Positions 37,202 to 46,457 are shown, counted from the stretch's first letter. The stretch is DNA of 62,059 nt from Acidobacteriota bacterium (GCA_003222675.1 QHWT01000047.1:1-62059); one strand, 5' to 3'. The notes: generated by a model from the letters alone, not told the origin. Numbers and translations are program-made.

Positions 37202-38266
37202 GTGAAGATCCTGTTGCTCAGACTGCGGCTGATAGGTGACGTGGTGTTCACGACGCCGGTCATCCGCGCGCTGCGGCGGGCGTACCCGGATGGGCGTCTC
37301 GCGTATCTCGTCGAGCAGGACGCGGCGCCTGTCGTGATCAACAATCCCCACCTCGATGAGGTGATCGTCGTCGCGCGGAGGCGCGGCGCGAGGCGGCTGC
37401 TCGACGATCTCTCGCTCGTCCGACGGCTGCGGCGCGAGCGGTTCGATGTGGCGATCGACATGCACGGCGGGCCCCGCAGCGCGTGGCTGACCTGGGCGAG
37501 CGGCGCGCGCGAACGCATCGGATACGACATCCGCGGCCGCGCCTGGATGTACACGCGGATCGTGCCGCGCGCGCGCGATCTGCGACCCCGGCACTCGGTA
37601 TTGAACCAGTGGGATCTGCTCGAGGCGCTGCCGGGCCGGCCGCGCGAGCTCGCGGATCCCGAGCGGGACGCCGTGGAAATGGCGCTCGACGCCAGCGCCG
37701 ATGCGCGCATGCGCACGCGTCTCGAACGGGCCGGCGTCGGCGCAGCTGACGAAGTGATCGTCGTCCACGTGAGCGCGGGGAACCCGTTCCGGCGGTGGCC
37801 GGAAGCCTTCTTCGCCGATCTCGTGACGACACTGGCGGCTCGGGGAACCTCGCGGCGGATCGTGCTGAGCTCGGGTCCGTCGGATCGTGAGGCCGCCGTG
37901 CGTATCGCGACGGCCGCGCGCAATCGGCTCGGCGCGCTGCGCGATCGAGTCGTGGATCTCGGAGAGTTCGACCTGCAGGAGCTGCGCGCGCTCGTCGGAC
38001 TGAGCCGGCTGTTCGTCGGCGGCGACAGCGGCCCGCTGCACATCGCGGCGTCGACGCCCACGCCTATCGTCGGCATCTACGGGCCGACGCTTGCGGCGCG
38101 GTCGGCGCCATGGCGGACCGCCGGGGCGCGCACGATCTCGGTAGAGAAGCAGGACCTGCCGTGCCGGCCATGCAATCAACGGACCTGCGTGCCGGGCGAT
38201 TTTCGATGCCTGACTACCTTGACGCCGGATACGGTGATCGCGGCGGCCGAGCGCGCGCTCGCATGA
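37202..38266 (+). CDS. Glycosyltransferase family 9 (heptosyltransferase-like)
   Basis: GT-B glycosyltransferase of 354 residues, starting at a GTG: MKILLLRLRLIGDVVFTTPV, the GT9 N-terminal signature. The domain continues DEVIVVARRRGARR, FDVAIDMHGGPRSAWLTWAS, and a C-terminal nucleotide-sugar site VHVSAGNPFRRWP, LFVGGDSGPLHIAASTPTPIVGIYGPT, and CRPCNQRTCVPGDFRCL, whose Cys set occurs in WaaQ/RfaQ-type enzymes. Likely adds heptose to the lipid A core. It overlaps the next gene by ATGA. The heptose kinase gene two genes on supports an LPS core role. Confidence 0.92.
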   Translation: MKILLLRLRLIGDVVFTTPVIRALRRAYPDGRLAYLVEQDAAPVVINNPHLDEVIVVARRRGARRLLDDLSLVRRLRRERFDVAIDMHGGPRSAWLTWASGARERIGYDIRGRAWMYTRIVPRARDLRPRHSVLNQWDLLEALPGRPRELADPERDAVEMALDASADARMRTRLERAGVGAADEVIVVHVSAGNPFRRWPEAFFADLVTTLAARGTSRRIVLSSGPSDREAAVRIATAARNRLGALRDRVVDLGEFDLQELRALVGLSRLFVGGDSGPLHIAASTPTPIVGIYGPTLAARSAPWRTAGARTISVEKQDLPCRPCNQRTCVPGDFRCLTTLTPDTVIAAAERALA

Positions 38267-39504
38267 GCGCCGAGAAGATGTGGCCGGCGCCCTCGGTCGG
38301 GCGGCCGGACGCGGCCGGCGACGCCGTACTGCCCTCGGATCCGCTCGAGCGCGCGGCGTGTGTCGCGCTGCTCGCTTTTGCCGGCGCGATGCAGGTCTCA
38401 ATCGCCGCCGCCGACATCCTGCTGACGATTACCGCCGTGCTCTGGATCGCTCTGGTGATGAGGAACCGCGAGCGGATCGAGGTGCCGAGGATGTTCTGGG
38501 CGCTGGCGGCATACGCGGCCGCCACGCTCGTCGCGGCGATCTTCTCCGTCGATCCGCGCGTCAGCCTCATCGACTCCAAGCAACTCGTCCTGCTGATCAT
38601 TGTCCCGATCATTTACCGGCTGCTGCCGGGCAAATTGAGCCTGACCGCCGTCGACGTCGTGATCACCGTTGGCGCGCTCAGCGCAACGTGGGGAATCATC
38701 CAGTACCTGATCCTCAATTACGACGATCTCGGACGCCGGCCGCAGGGCGCCCTCGGCCTTTACATGACGTACTCCGGCCTGTTGATGCTGGTGACGTGCG
38801 CCGCCGTGGCGCGCCTGATGTTCGCGAAACATCATCGCCAGTGGGCCGCGCTGGTCATGCCGGCGCTCGTGCTCGCGCTGGCGTTCACCTTCACGCGCAG
38901 CGCGTGGGTCGGCTCGTGCGTGGGCGTCGGCGTGCTCTTGCTGTTGCGCGATTTCCGGCTGATTGCGCTGCTGCCGGTAGCGTTTGGCATCTTCCTCACG
39001 GTCGCCCCCACGAAGCTGACGGCGAGGCTCTACTCCACGTTCAGCCTGACCGATCCATCGAACGTCGACCGGGTCGCGATGATGAAGTCGGGCTTTCGGA
39101 TCATCAAGGACGATCCGCTGACCGGCGTCGGGCCCGACATGATCATCCAGGTGTATCCGCACTATCGCGACAAGACGGCGGTCAACCAGTTGAACCCGCA
39201 CCTGCACAACGTGCCACTGCAGATTGCGGCGGAGCGCGGCGTGCCCGCGCTTGCCGTGTGGCTCTGGTTCATCGTGTCGCTGCTGCGTGATTTCCTCCGG
39301 CGCCGCCGTGAGGCGTTTCCGTCGCTCTCGAACGCCGGCATCGCCGTAATCGCGGCGATGCTCGCGGCCGGATTGTTCGAATACAACTTCGGCGACTCCG
39401 AGTTCCTGATGCTGTTCCTCGTCCTCGTGACGCTGCCCTACGCGGCGGAGCGCGCCCCACGCGTCGCCGCCGCGCCCATCGTCCATGCCCGCCGCGCCGG
39501 CTGA
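38263..39504 (+). CDS. O-antigen ligase-like membrane protein (Wzy_C)
   Basis: Polytopic membrane protein of 413 residues with about 10-12 helices, starting MSAEKMWPAPSVGRPDAAGD at 38263. The family core is a large periplasmic loop after helix ~8, here about residues 250-320: FTRSAWVGSCVGVGVLLL then DPLTGVGPDMIIQVYPHYR and HLHNVPLQIAAERGVPALAVWL. The H-x-H-N motif is typical of O-antigen ligases and related polymerases. It probably joins glycan to lipid A core or polymerises glycan. Overlaps its neighbours on both sides. Confidence 0.88.
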   Translation: MSAEKMWPAPSVGRPDAAGDAVLPSDPLERAACVALLAFAGAMQVSIAAADILLTITAVLWIALVMRNRERIEVPRMFWALAAYAAATLVAAIFSVDPRVSLIDSKQLVLLIIVPIIYRLLPGKLSLTAVDVVITVGALSATWGIIQYLILNYDDLGRRPQGALGLYMTYSGLLMLVTCAAVARLMFAKHHRQWAALVMPALVLALAFTFTRSAWVGSCVGVGVLLLLRDFRLIALLPVAFGIFLTVAPTKLTARLYSTFSLTDPSNVDRVAMMKSGFRIIKDDPLTGVGPDMIIQVYPHYRDKTAVNQLNPHLHNVPLQIAAERGVPALAVWLWFIVSLLRDFLRRRREAFPSLSNAGIAVIAAMLAAGLFEYNFGDSEFLMLFLVLVTLPYAAERAPRVAAAPIVHARRAG

Positions 39505-40462
39505 TCTCCCCACGCTGCTCGAACGCGCGCGCGGGCGCGCGGTGCTCATTGTCGGCGACCTGATGCTCGACCATTTCGTCATCGGGCGAGTCGAGCGCAT
39601 TTCGCCGGAGGCGCCGGTACCGGTGGTCCAGTTCGATCACGAGGAGTACCGTCTGGGCGGCGCGGCAAACGTCGCGCACAACGTGGCGGCGCTCGGCGGC
39701 CGCGTCGAGATCGCGGGACTCGTGGGATCGGACGAGCCTGCCACGCGGCTCCTGGCCGACCTCGCGCGCATCGGTATCGACACGGCGTCGATCGTGACGG
39801 ACCCGTCGCGGTGCACGACACGCAAGCTGCGTGTGGTGACGACGAGGAACCAGCAGGTCGCGCGGGTCGACTATGAGTGCGACAGGGAGATCACCGGTCC
39901 GCTCGAGGACGTGATGCTGCGGAAGGTGCACGAAGCGGTCGCGCGCGCCGCAATCGTCCTGATTTCGGATTACCAGAAGGGGACCGTCACGCGCCGGGTC
40001 GCCGCGAGGGCGATCGAGAGCGCACGCGCGGCAGGCATCCCCTCGCTCATCGATCCAAAGGTCCCGCACATCGACTATTACGCCGGGGCCTCGCTGATCA
40101 CGCCGAATCACCACGAAGCGGAGGCGATCACGCTGATGCGCATCCGCAACGCGGAGGACGCGCGCGGGGCCGCCGAGCGCTTCCGCGAACGTGCCCGGTG
40201 CGAAAGCGTGCTCATCACGCGCGGCGAGCACGGCATGTGGCTCCTCGGGCCGGACGGGGAATTCGATCTGCCGGCCGAGACGCGCGAGGTGTCCGACGTC
40301 ACGGGAGCGGGAGATACGGTGATCGCAACGATCGCGCTAGGCCTCGCGGCCGGGGGAACGCTCCAGGACGCGGCGCGCCTGGCGAACCGCGCCGCCGGCC
40401 TTGCCGTCAGCAGATTCGGGCCTACTGCCATCACCGCCGAGGAATTGCGGACATCGCTGTGA
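39485..40462 (+). CDS. rfaE1: D-glycero-beta-D-manno-heptose-7-phosphate kinase (RfaE domain I only)
   Basis: PfkB-family sugar kinase of 325 residues. Signatures are GDLMLDHFVIGRVERISPEAPVPVV, YRLGGAANVAHNVAALGG and VTGAGDTVIATIALGLAAG (catalytic GAGD). It lacks the cytidylyltransferase half of E. coli HldE, so this is the single-domain HldA type and hldC must be elsewhere. Overlaps the preceding ligase gene by 20 bases. It makes the precursor for ADP-heptose used by GT9 enzymes like the one at 37202. Confidence 0.93.
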   Translation: MPAAPADLPTLLERARGRAVLIVGDLMLDHFVIGRVERISPEAPVPVVQFDHEEYRLGGAANVAHNVAALGGRVEIAGLVGSDEPATRLLADLARIGIDTASIVTDPSRCTTRKLRVVTTRNQQVARVDYECDREITGPLEDVMLRKVHEAVARAAIVLISDYQKGTVTRRVAARAIESARAAGIPSLIDPKVPHIDYYAGASLITPNHHEAEAITLMRIRNAEDARGAAERFRERARCESVLITRGEHGMWLLGPDGEFDLPAETREVSDVTGAGDTVIATIALGLAAGGTLQDAARLANRAAGLAVSRFGPTAITAEELRTSL

Positions 40463-40471
40463 TCTGAACTC

Positions 40472-40523
40472 GTAGGGCGGACCTTCAGGTCCGCCGCGCG
40501 GCGGGTCTAAAGACCCGCCCTAC
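40472..40523. repeat. Double-hairpin REP element after the heptose kinase gene
   Basis: GTAGG at the left and CCTAC at the right enclose two hairpins: GCGGACCTTCAGGTCCGC (40478-40495) and GGCGGGTCTAAAGACCCGCC (40500-40519). It separates the convergent heptose kinase and GT-A genes. Confidence 0.88.
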
Positions 40524-40538
40524 TCTTCCGGTTGAAGA

Positions 40539-41363
40539 TCACTTGTTCAGCCAGCGAGCGATTTTCTCGACTCGTGTTGGCCGCACTTCTGCGGGCAGAT
40601 CGATCGGCTGCTCGCGATAACGCTCGGCAGCATCCTTCACCGATATCCCTTCGATGAACGCGTCCGCCAGGCGACGGGAGATCTCGGCGTCGTAGCCGGC
40701 CTTGTTCCCCCAGTAGTGCACGAACCACGGCTCGGCGGGACAAAGACGTCCCGTGCGGCCGAACACAATCCCCGCGACGAGTTGCTCGGTGGCGAAATGA
40801 CGGACGCCGGCCGACGCCATGTCGTCGTACAGCTGCAGCGCGGCGTCGACGAGCGCGCGATCGGCAGAGCGCGCGGCGAGCACGCCCGAGTTCCACATCG
40901 CGTCTTCCTCGCGCACCTGCCAGGCGCCAAACGTGCGACCCCTGAGTTGCTCCCATAACGCTCGATTGCCGCGCCGCGCCGTGCGGCCGAGATCGTATTC
41001 GTGCTTGTGCAGGAAGAGGTCCCCCGCGTGCAGCCGCTCGACGAACGGCGCGAGGTTCTGGCGGGCAAGCACGTCGGAATCAAGCAATACGATTGCCCCG
41101 CTCTCGGGCCACGCCGTCCGCGCGAGCGCCAGCTTCTGGCGCATCGAGAAGCCTTCGGCACCGCGCCATCCGCTCAGCAGCGCCGCATCGAGATACGCAA
41201 TCTCAACGCGCGTGCCGAACCACACGAAATATTCGGGCCGATCGGTCGCGACGACGAGCTCGCAGGGCCCGGGCGCGTGCGCCACGAGCGAGACCAGCAG
41301 CATCAATGACTGCCGATAGATGCCAGGCGCGTCGCCGTATGCGAGAGTGACGTAGCGAACCAT
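40539..41363 (-). CDS. GT-A-fold glycosyltransferase-like protein
   Basis: The chosen start is the ATG at 41363, giving about 274 residues beginning MVRYVTLAYGDAPGIYRQSL; 41369 and the repeat-encoded 41423 are alternatives. The pattern fits a GT8/GT-A-like nucleotide-diphosphosugar transferase: an N-terminal Rossmann-like sheet, GAIVLLDSDVLARQN (a DSD motif like DxD), later EEDAMWNSGVLAARS, and HFATEQLVAGIVF and VHYWGNKAGYD. I cannot say which sugar. It lies between the heptose kinase gene and a GT83-like gene on the minus strand. Confidence 0.75.
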   Translation of the reverse strand: MVRYVTLAYGDAPGIYRQSLMLLVSLVAHAPGPCELVVATDRPEYFVWFGTRVEIAYLDAALLSGWRGAEGFSMRQKLALARTAWPESGAIVLLDSDVLARQNLAPFVERLHAGDLFLHKHEYDLGRTARRGNRALWEQLRGRTFGAWQVREEDAMWNSGVLAARSADRALVDAALQLYDDMASAGVRHFATEQLVAGIVFGRTGRLCPAEPWFVHYWGNKAGYDAEISRRLADAFIEGISVKDAAERYREQPIDLPAEVRPTRVEKIARWLNK

Positions 41364-41380
41364 CGCCATTTGTGAATCTT

Positions 41381-41486
41381 GTAATCCGATAATTGAGTAA
41401 TCCGATAATTGAGTAATCGGCAATTACCTGATCGTCCAATTACCCAATTACCCAATTACCCAATTACGCCGATTCGCCAATTACTC
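41381..41486. repeat. CAATTACC / GTAATTG word element
   Basis: The left part has GTAATCCGATAATTGAGTAA repeated. The right part has at least four CAATTACC units at 8-nt spacing (CCAATTACCCAATTACCC). The words are complementary (ATTGAGTAAT against CAATTACC). The same word recurs at 53183-53245. Confidence 0.88.
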
Positions 41487-41488
41487 CA

Positions 41489-43336
41489 TCACCTGCATTG
41501 GTTCGTGATCAGCAGCAGCTCCGGGAGCGGCTGCCGCGCGAGCACGGTGCGAAGCTTGACATCGAACGTCTGGCGCCGCTCGATGACGCAGGTGCGCGCG
41601 CCGATGGCGGGCTGCAGCGCCTGGTAGTCGTCTGCGGAAAGCACGGCATACACGCGTCGGTTGGAGAGCACGGCCGTCACGAACGGCTGCTCTTCGAAGT
41701 ACTGATCGACATGGCGGCGCAGGTAATAGACCATGCTGGGGAGCGCGACCTGATAGTGCGCCACGAGGTCCCCCGGCTGCAGCCGCTGCTCGAGCACGCG
41801 GCTCAGTGCGGGCACCGGCTTGTACCGCTCGAAATCGGGGAGAACGCGGACGACGAATGCCCAGTCGACGGCGACCATCGCGGCGAGGAGCGTGAGCGCG
41901 GCGGCCGCGGGCTTGCGGGCAGCGGCAAGCGCGAGCGCTCCGAGACCGCCCGCCAGTCCGCAGGCGCCGACCACGAGCGATCCGTGCAGCGCATAGACGC
42001 GGCCCGCGGTTTCGAACAGCCACAAGACCGCGCCGCTGGCCAGCGTCAGCAGGATGGCGGCCGCGAGCAGCGTGCCGCGCACCCATCCGCGCCAGCGTTG
42101 ATCGGAAACCCCGCGCGCGATCACCGCGCCGCCGAGCGCCGCCACGGCGGCAACGATGGGAAAGATGTAGAGGTCCTGCTTGCCGGCGGAGAACGAGAAG
42201 AAGCCCACGATGGCGCCGATCCAGCACCAGAGAAGCGTCGCGATCCGGTGGCTCTCGCGATACGTCCAGGCTGCCGCGGCGACGAGGAATAACGACCACG
42301 GAAACGAGTCGGTCAGCACGACCGGCAGATAGAACCACGGCCCTCGATGCTGAAGGACGCCGAAACCGGACGTGTAGCGCTCGAGGTTCTCGCTGATGAC
42401 GAACGAGCGGATGTACATCCAGCCGTGCTCGTGGTGCAGCGCGGCGTACCACGGGACAACGATCGCGGCGACGATCACGATGCCGATAGGAATCATCATG
42501 TCGCGGATGCGTCGGAGCTCACGATGCACCGCAAGATAGATGAAGAAGGCGAGGCCAGGCAGCACCACCGCCACCGGACCTTTCGTCAGCACGCCCAGGC
42601 CGACCGCTACGTACATCAACGCGAGAAACAGCCGGCGCCGCTCCGGGTAGCGTTCGCTGAGCGCGAAAAACACCAGCGTCAGCGACATGAAGGCGGTGAT
42701 CCAGATGTCGATGAAGATCCGCCGCGCAAACATCACGAGCCGTGGCGCCGCCGCAAGTCCGGCCGCCGCCCAGAGACCGGCGGAATCGCGAATCCCTGAT
42801 CCCTGATCCGGGATCCCTGATCCTTCATCGCGCATCGCGGATCCCGTATCCTGCATCCCGGTCCGCGCTCCGCGCCCAGTATCCTGCATCCCGGTCCGCG
42901 CTCCGCGCCCAGTATCCTGCATCCCGCTCCGCGCTCCGCGCCCCGCATCCCGCGTCCCGGCTCCCCTCAACCGGCCTCCGTCAACCGTCAACCGTCCGAG
43001 CACGTACGCGCACCCGATGATTACCATCGCGCCAAGCGCCATCGGGATGCGCTGCGCCGTCACAGATACGCCAAACAACCCGTAGAACAGCGCGACGATC
43101 CAGTAGCTCAGGACCGGCTTGTTGAACCGCGGCAGATAGTTGAACGTCGGGTTGATGAAGTCGTGCGATTCGAGCATCTCGCGCGGCGTCTCGACGTAGA
43201 ACGCCTCGTTCGCGTCCCAGATCGATTCCGTGCCGAGATGGACGAAGTAGATCGCGATAACCAGCGCGAGCAGCGCCGGCAGCGCGAATCGGCGCAGGCC
43301 CGTTCTTCGGCCTGCCCTCGACCAGGCTCGGGCCAC
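41489..43336 (-). CDS. ArnT/PMT-like glycosyltransferase (GT83 type) with a repeat-encoded insert
   Basis: Integral membrane glycosyltransferase using polyprenyl-phosphate sugars, 615 residues with about 12 helices. The catalytic acidic loop after the first helix is [20 protein letters not shown], then [11 protein letters not shown] distal periplasmic domain (about residues 480-615) is usual for ArnT relatives. Between helices about 3 and 4 (residues about 117-178) there is a hydrophilic stretch with three [10 protein letters not shown] units of 11 residues and further DPGSGI-type pieces. Normal family members have a short loop there, so the stretch is an in-frame gain. Possible role: attaching a sugar to lipid A or a glycan. 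Confidence 0.85.
   Translation of the reverse strand: MARAWSRAGRRTGLRRFALPALLALVIAIYFVHLGTESIWDANEAFYVETPREMLESHDFINPTFNYLPRFNKPVLSYWIVALFYGLFGVSVTAQRIPMALGAMVIIGCAYVLGRLTVDGGRLRGAGTRDAGRGARSGMQDTGRGARTGMQDTGRGARTGMQDTGSAMRDEGSGIPDQGSGIRDSAGLWAAAGLAAAPRLVMFARRIFIDIWITAFMSLTLVFFALSERYPERRRLFLALMYVAVGLGVLTKGPVAVVLPGLAFFIYLAVHRELRRIRDMMIPIGIVIVAAIVVPWYAALHHEHGWMYIRSFVISENLERYTSGFGVLQHRGPWFYLPVVLTDSFPWSLFLVAAAAWTYRESHRIATLLWCWIGAIVGFFSFSAGKQDLYIFPIVAAVAALGGAVIARGVSDQRWRGWVRGTLLAAAILLTLASGAVLWLFETAGRVYALHGSLVVGACGLAGGLGALALAAARKPAAAALTLLAAMVAVDWAFVVRVLPDFERYKPVPALSRVLEQRLQPGDLVAHYQVALPSMVYYLRRHVDQYFEEQPFVTAVLSNRRVYAVLSADDYQALQPAIGARTCVIERRQTFDVKLRTVLARQPLPELLLITNQCR
42795..42966. repeat. 33-bp tandem repeats and GATCCCT words inside the GT83-like gene
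   Basis: Three 33-bp units (GTATCCTGCATCCCGGTCCG...) lie between about 42846 and 42944, next to GATCCCTGATCCGGGATCC words at 42792-42830. All are in frame. The second word set is the one used at 23900-24098. Confidence 0.88.
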
Positions 43337-43367
43337 GGAAGGCGGAAGCCACGTGGCAGGAGAAGAA

Positions 43368-44957
43368 TCAGTGGCGGAAATGGCGTCGCCCCGTAAAGAC
43401 CATCGCCAGGCCGTGCTCGTCGGCGGCAGCGATCACCTCGGCGTCGCGGACCGATCCGCCGGGCTGCACGATGGCGGTCGCGCCCGCTTGCGCGATCGCG
43501 TCGAGGCCATCGCGGAACGGGAAGAATGCGTCCGATGCGGCCACGGATCCCTTGAGCGACCCCGCTCCGGTCGACTGCCCCGCTTTCATGACGGCAACTT
43601 TCACAGCATCCACGCGGCTCATTTGCCCCGCGCCGACCGCCAGCGTGCGATCGGCGCCGGTGAAGATCACCGCGTTCGACTTTACGTGTGCGCACACGCG
43701 CCAAGCAAAGCGCAGCGCGGTCCACTCCTCGGCCGTCGGTTGACGCTTCGTGACCACGCGGATGGTCGCCGAACCAGTCGTCGATTCAGCCTGCGACGGC
43801 AGCGGCCAGGGATCGGCCGCCTCGGTCACGCGATCCGACTGCTGGGTCAGCGTCCCGCCGAGAATCGACCGGAGATCGACCCATCTCGCGCGGCGAACCA
43901 CCTCGAACGACGCGGTCACAATCCGCATGTTGGCCTTCGTCGCAAGGATCGGCCGCGCCTCGGCCTCGATCAATGGCGCGATCACGGCCTCGATGAAGGT
44001 CGCGGTGACTGCCCGCGCGGTGTCCGTGTCGATCGGCCGATTCAGGCCGACGATCCCGCCGAACGCCGACAACGGGTCCGCTTCGCGGGCGCGGACGTAC
44101 GCCTCGGTGATCGTTCGGCCAGTCGCGACGCCGCACGGGTTCGTGTGCTTGATCACGACGCCGGCCGGCTCGGTGAACTCCAGCGCGATGCGCACCGCCG
44201 CATCGAGATCGAGGAGATTCGTGTACGACAACTCCTTGCCTTGATGCACCTGCCAGGGCTCGCTGCCGTCCGCGTCCGGCAGCGTGTGCCATGCCGCCTT
44301 CTGGTGCGGATTCTCTCCGTATCTCAATTCCTTGCGCAGAGAGTCCGGCTTCTGGCGACGGACAAAATCTCCGTCGTGCACCTGAATCGAGTTCAGTGTG
44401 TTTGCGATCAGCGCATCGAACTCCGCCGTGTGCGCGAACGCCTTCTTCATCAGCTCGAACTTGAAGCCGAGCGACGGTCCTCCTTTGGCGGACAACTGCT
44501 CGAGCGTCTTCCGATAGTCCGCGGGATCGACCACCACCATGACGTCGCGGAAATTCTTTCCCGCGGCGCGGAGCAGCGACGGCCCGCCAATGTCGATCTG
44601 TTCGAGAAGCTCGTCGAACGAGGTCTCAGGGTTCTCCGCGGCCCTGCCAAACGGATAGAGGTTCACGACGACGAGATCGACCGGCTCGATTCCCTGAGAC
44701 GCGATCGCCGCGAGGTCATCTGCCCGATGACGGCGTGCCAGGATGCCGCCATGAATCTTCGGATGCAGCGTCTTGAGGCGGCCATCCATCATTTCCGGAA
44801 ACCCAGTCACATCCGACACGTTCGTGACGGCCAGACCGGCCTCGGCGAGGGTCTTCGCGGTGCCTCCCGTCGAGATGAGCTGGACACCGTGTGACACCAA
44901 TCCCCGGGCCAGATCCACCAGGCCGGTCTTATCGGAAACACTCAGAATTGCGCGCAT
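43368..44957 (-). CDS. purH: Bifunctional AICAR transformylase/IMP cyclohydrolase
   Basis: Last two steps of de novo purine synthesis, 529 residues. The N-terminal MGS-like IMPCH domain: [64 protein letters not shown], and NIGGPS-type [15 protein letters not shown]. The AICAR domain: [54 protein letters not shown] and FTGRRHFRH. All landmarks intact and length normal. It is divergent from cspA. Confidence 0.97.
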   Translation of the reverse strand: MRAILSVSDKTGLVDLARGLVSHGVQLISTGGTAKTLAEAGLAVTNVSDVTGFPEMMDGRLKTLHPKIHGGILARRHRADDLAAIASQGIEPVDLVVVNLYPFGRAAENPETSFDELLEQIDIGGPSLLRAAGKNFRDVMVVVDPADYRKTLEQLSAKGGPSLGFKFELMKKAFAHTAEFDALIANTLNSIQVHDGDFVRRQKPDSLRKELRYGENPHQKAAWHTLPDADGSEPWQVHQGKELSYTNLLDLDAAVRIALEFTEPAGVVIKHTNPCGVATGRTITEAYVRAREADPLSAFGGIVGLNRPIDTDTARAVTATFIEAVIAPLIEAEARPILATKANMRIVTASFEVVRRARWVDLRSILGGTLTQQSDRVTEAADPWPLPSQAESTTGSATIRVVTKRQPTAEEWTALRFAWRVCAHVKSNAVIFTGADRTLAVGAGQMSRVDAVKVAVMKAGQSTGAGSLKGSVAASDAFFPFRDGLDAIAQAGATAIVQPGGSVRDAEVIAAADEHGLAMVFTGRRHFRH

Positions 44958-44971
44958 ATTGTGGGATTTTC

Positions 44972-45001
44972 TTGACTTAGCGGCCGTGGTCCCCTTACTA
45001 T
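44972..45001 (+). promoter_or_regulatory. Predicted cspA promoter
   Basis: TTGACT at 44972-44977 and TACTAT at 44996-45001 with an 18-base spacer. A start site near 45008 would give a leader of about 122 bases before the cspA ATG at 45130. Confidence 0.55.
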
Positions 45002-45008
45002 TTCATCG

Positions 45009-45061
45009 GCGCTGGCGGGCCAGCGTCGTAAGCCGAGGCCGCGCTCTCGCGGTCTTTTTTT
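45009..45061 (+). terminator. Hairpins with a T-run in the cspA leader (possible attenuator)
   Basis: CGCTGGCGGGCCAGCG (about 45010-45025) is a hairpin. A second, GGCCGCGCTCTCGCGGTC (45038-45054), is followed by seven Ts (45055-45061), the form of an intrinsic terminator. It lies after the predicted start site and about 70 bases before the cspA ATG, on the cspA strand. Either a leader attenuator or the end of a ~50-base small RNA. Confidence 0.6.
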
Positions 45062-45129
45062 ATGTCCGGGGGTCAGGTTAGCCACGGCACGCGCCCGGCT
45101 CCACCATAGCAACAGGCAGGAACAGTACG

Positions 45130-45336
45130 ATGCGTATCACAGGCAAGGTCAAGTGGTTCAACAACGCCAAGGGTTACGGTTTCATTGAGCGCGACGGCGG
45201 GAGCGACGTGTTCGTTCACTTCTCAGCGGTCCAGGGCAATGGTTTCCGGACGCTCGAAGAAGGACAGGCAGTCGAGTTCGAAATCGTTGACGGCCCCAAG
45301 GGCCCGCAGGCCGGCAACGTCACCAAAGCCAGCTAG
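45130..45336 (+). CDS. Cold-shock domain protein
   Basis: A 68-residue single-CSD protein, beginning [20 protein letters not shown] and containing RNP1 (KGYGFI) and RNP2 (VFVHFSAV), ending [14 protein letters not shown]. Such proteins bind single-stranded RNA and can melt terminator hairpins. Monocistronic, with its own promoter and a terminator-bearing leader. Symbol not given because CspA-type paralogues cannot be told apart. Confidence 0.96.
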   Translation: MRITGKVKWFNNAKGYGFIERDGGSDVFVHFSAVQGNGFRTLEEGQAVEFEIVDGPKGPQAGNVTKAS

Positions 45337-45360
45337 TCCCCGAAAGGGGGCCGGGGGACG

Positions 45361-45951
45361 TCATTCTCCCTTCGCCCCCTTCATTCCCCGCACCGTAAAG
45401 TTCACCTTTCCATCCTTCATCGCCACGCGGAACGCGACCTCGGGATTCCCCTCATCGCGCAGCTTGCCCACCTGGTCCTTGACCAGCGCGGCGAAGCGGT
45501 GAAACGGCACGACATCCTCCCCTGCCTCGCGCCGTGCGTCCATCAATGAATCGTACAGCGAGTGGAGCTTGTCCATCTCGCGCATTGGATCCTTGAACGC
45601 GGTCACGTGCAGTACCTTCGCATCGGGATCCTTCGCCGGTTTCGCGACCTGCTTCGGCGGTGGCTGCGCGAACGGGCCTGGCCGTCCTTCCTCGCGCGCC
45701 CGCAACCCGCGGTCCCAGAGGTCCACGAATTTCTGGTAGCGCGTCGACAGCATGTCGAAGCGGAAGCGATCGACCGCCGCCTGGATGTGCGCGCGTCCCC
45801 ACCGCTTGATCAACGCGTCGACGCGGCCGCGCGTTTCCCAGGGCGGACGCGGCAGCCGTCCCGAGAAGAACATGTTGTACTCCGCCTCGAGCTTCTTCAG
45901 CTCCGCCTCGAGAGTCTGTAAATCTTTCTGGACCTCGGTCGGCTCCGCCAC
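45361..45951 (-). CDS. Conserved protein of unknown function (resembles MXAN_5187 C-terminal domain proteins)
   Basis: A 196-residue soluble protein. Residues 1-30 form a charged coiled-coil-like helix (VQKDLQTLEAELKKLEAEYN), then FFSGRLPRPPWETRGRVDALIKRW and FRFDMLSTRYQKFVDLWDRG, a Pro-rich linker at about 92-105, and a C-terminal segment (FAALVKDQVGKLRDEGNPEV then AFRVAMKDGKVNFTVRG). The latter recalls the C-terminal domain of MXAN_5187-type proteins of delta-proteobacteria, by memory only. No function can be given. Convergent with cspA and just downstream of another unknown gene. Confidence 0.8.
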   Translation of the reverse strand: MAEPTEVQKDLQTLEAELKKLEAEYNMFFSGRLPRPPWETRGRVDALIKRWGRAHIQAAVDRFRFDMLSTRYQKFVDLWDRGLRAREEGRPGPFAQPPPKQVAKPAKDPDAKVLHVTAFKDPMREMDKLHSLYDSLMDARREAGEDVVPFHRFAALVKDQVGKLRDEGNPEVAFRVAMKDGKVNFTVRGMKGAKGE

Positions 45952-45955
45952 CGCA

Positions 45956-46390
45956 TCACCTGATCAGAAACCAGATCAGCGGGAGCCAGAGCTCGCGCGC
46001 GTACGGCACCGGGCGATCGTCGATCAACACCTCCGTCGCGTCGTAGCGTCCGACGATCTCGAACAGATCGCGCAGGCGGATGGCATCCTGCGGAAAGAAG
46101 CGCGCGCGGTGACGCAGGCGATCGCCGTCACCCAGTTCGCGGTACTCCGATGATGCGCGCGCCATCTCCACCGCGCGGGTGTAATCCGATGCGTCGAATT
46201 TGGGAAACTCGATCGTGACGGAAAACGGCAGCTTCGGCGTGCCGAACAGCGCCTCGCTCAGCTCGGGGCTGAGCGCCGCGAGCTCCTCGTCCGCGGGCTG
46301 CTCTGGCAGATCCACGTACGGCCAGAACCGCTCGACGGGCCGGTAGTCGGGCACCGGGACGGAGGGCGGAATATTGAGGTCTGACGCCAT
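45956..46390 (-). CDS. Conserved hypothetical protein
   Basis: Not recognised. From the ATG at 46390 the product has 144 residues (frame open to 46438, adding 16 residues). It starts MASDLNIPPSVPVPDYRPVE. It has FWPYVDLPEQPADEELAALS, LPFSVTIEFPKFDASDYTRA and DLFEIVGRYDATEVLIDDRPVP with many acidic residues, and ends ARELWLPLIWFLIR, a short hydrophobic tail. Four bases separate it from the next gene, so the two unknown genes form one unit. Codon usage looks like real coding sequence. Confidence 0.7.
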   Translation of the reverse strand: MASDLNIPPSVPVPDYRPVERFWPYVDLPEQPADEELAALSPELSEALFGTPKLPFSVTIEFPKFDASDYTRAVEMARASSEYRELGDGDRLRHRARFFPQDAIRLRDLFEIVGRYDATEVLIDDRPVPYARELWLPLIWFLIR

Positions 46391-46457
46391 GGGTGATGCG
46401 GGAAACGTGATGGTATCCTGAACGCCAGCGAGCGGCAAGACACCTGAGTTGCGGATT

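Noticed and set aside
41489-43336. A mobile element or IS in the glycosyltransferase gene
   Set aside because: The insert is a short in-frame tandem repeat without terminal inverted repeats, target duplication or transposase.
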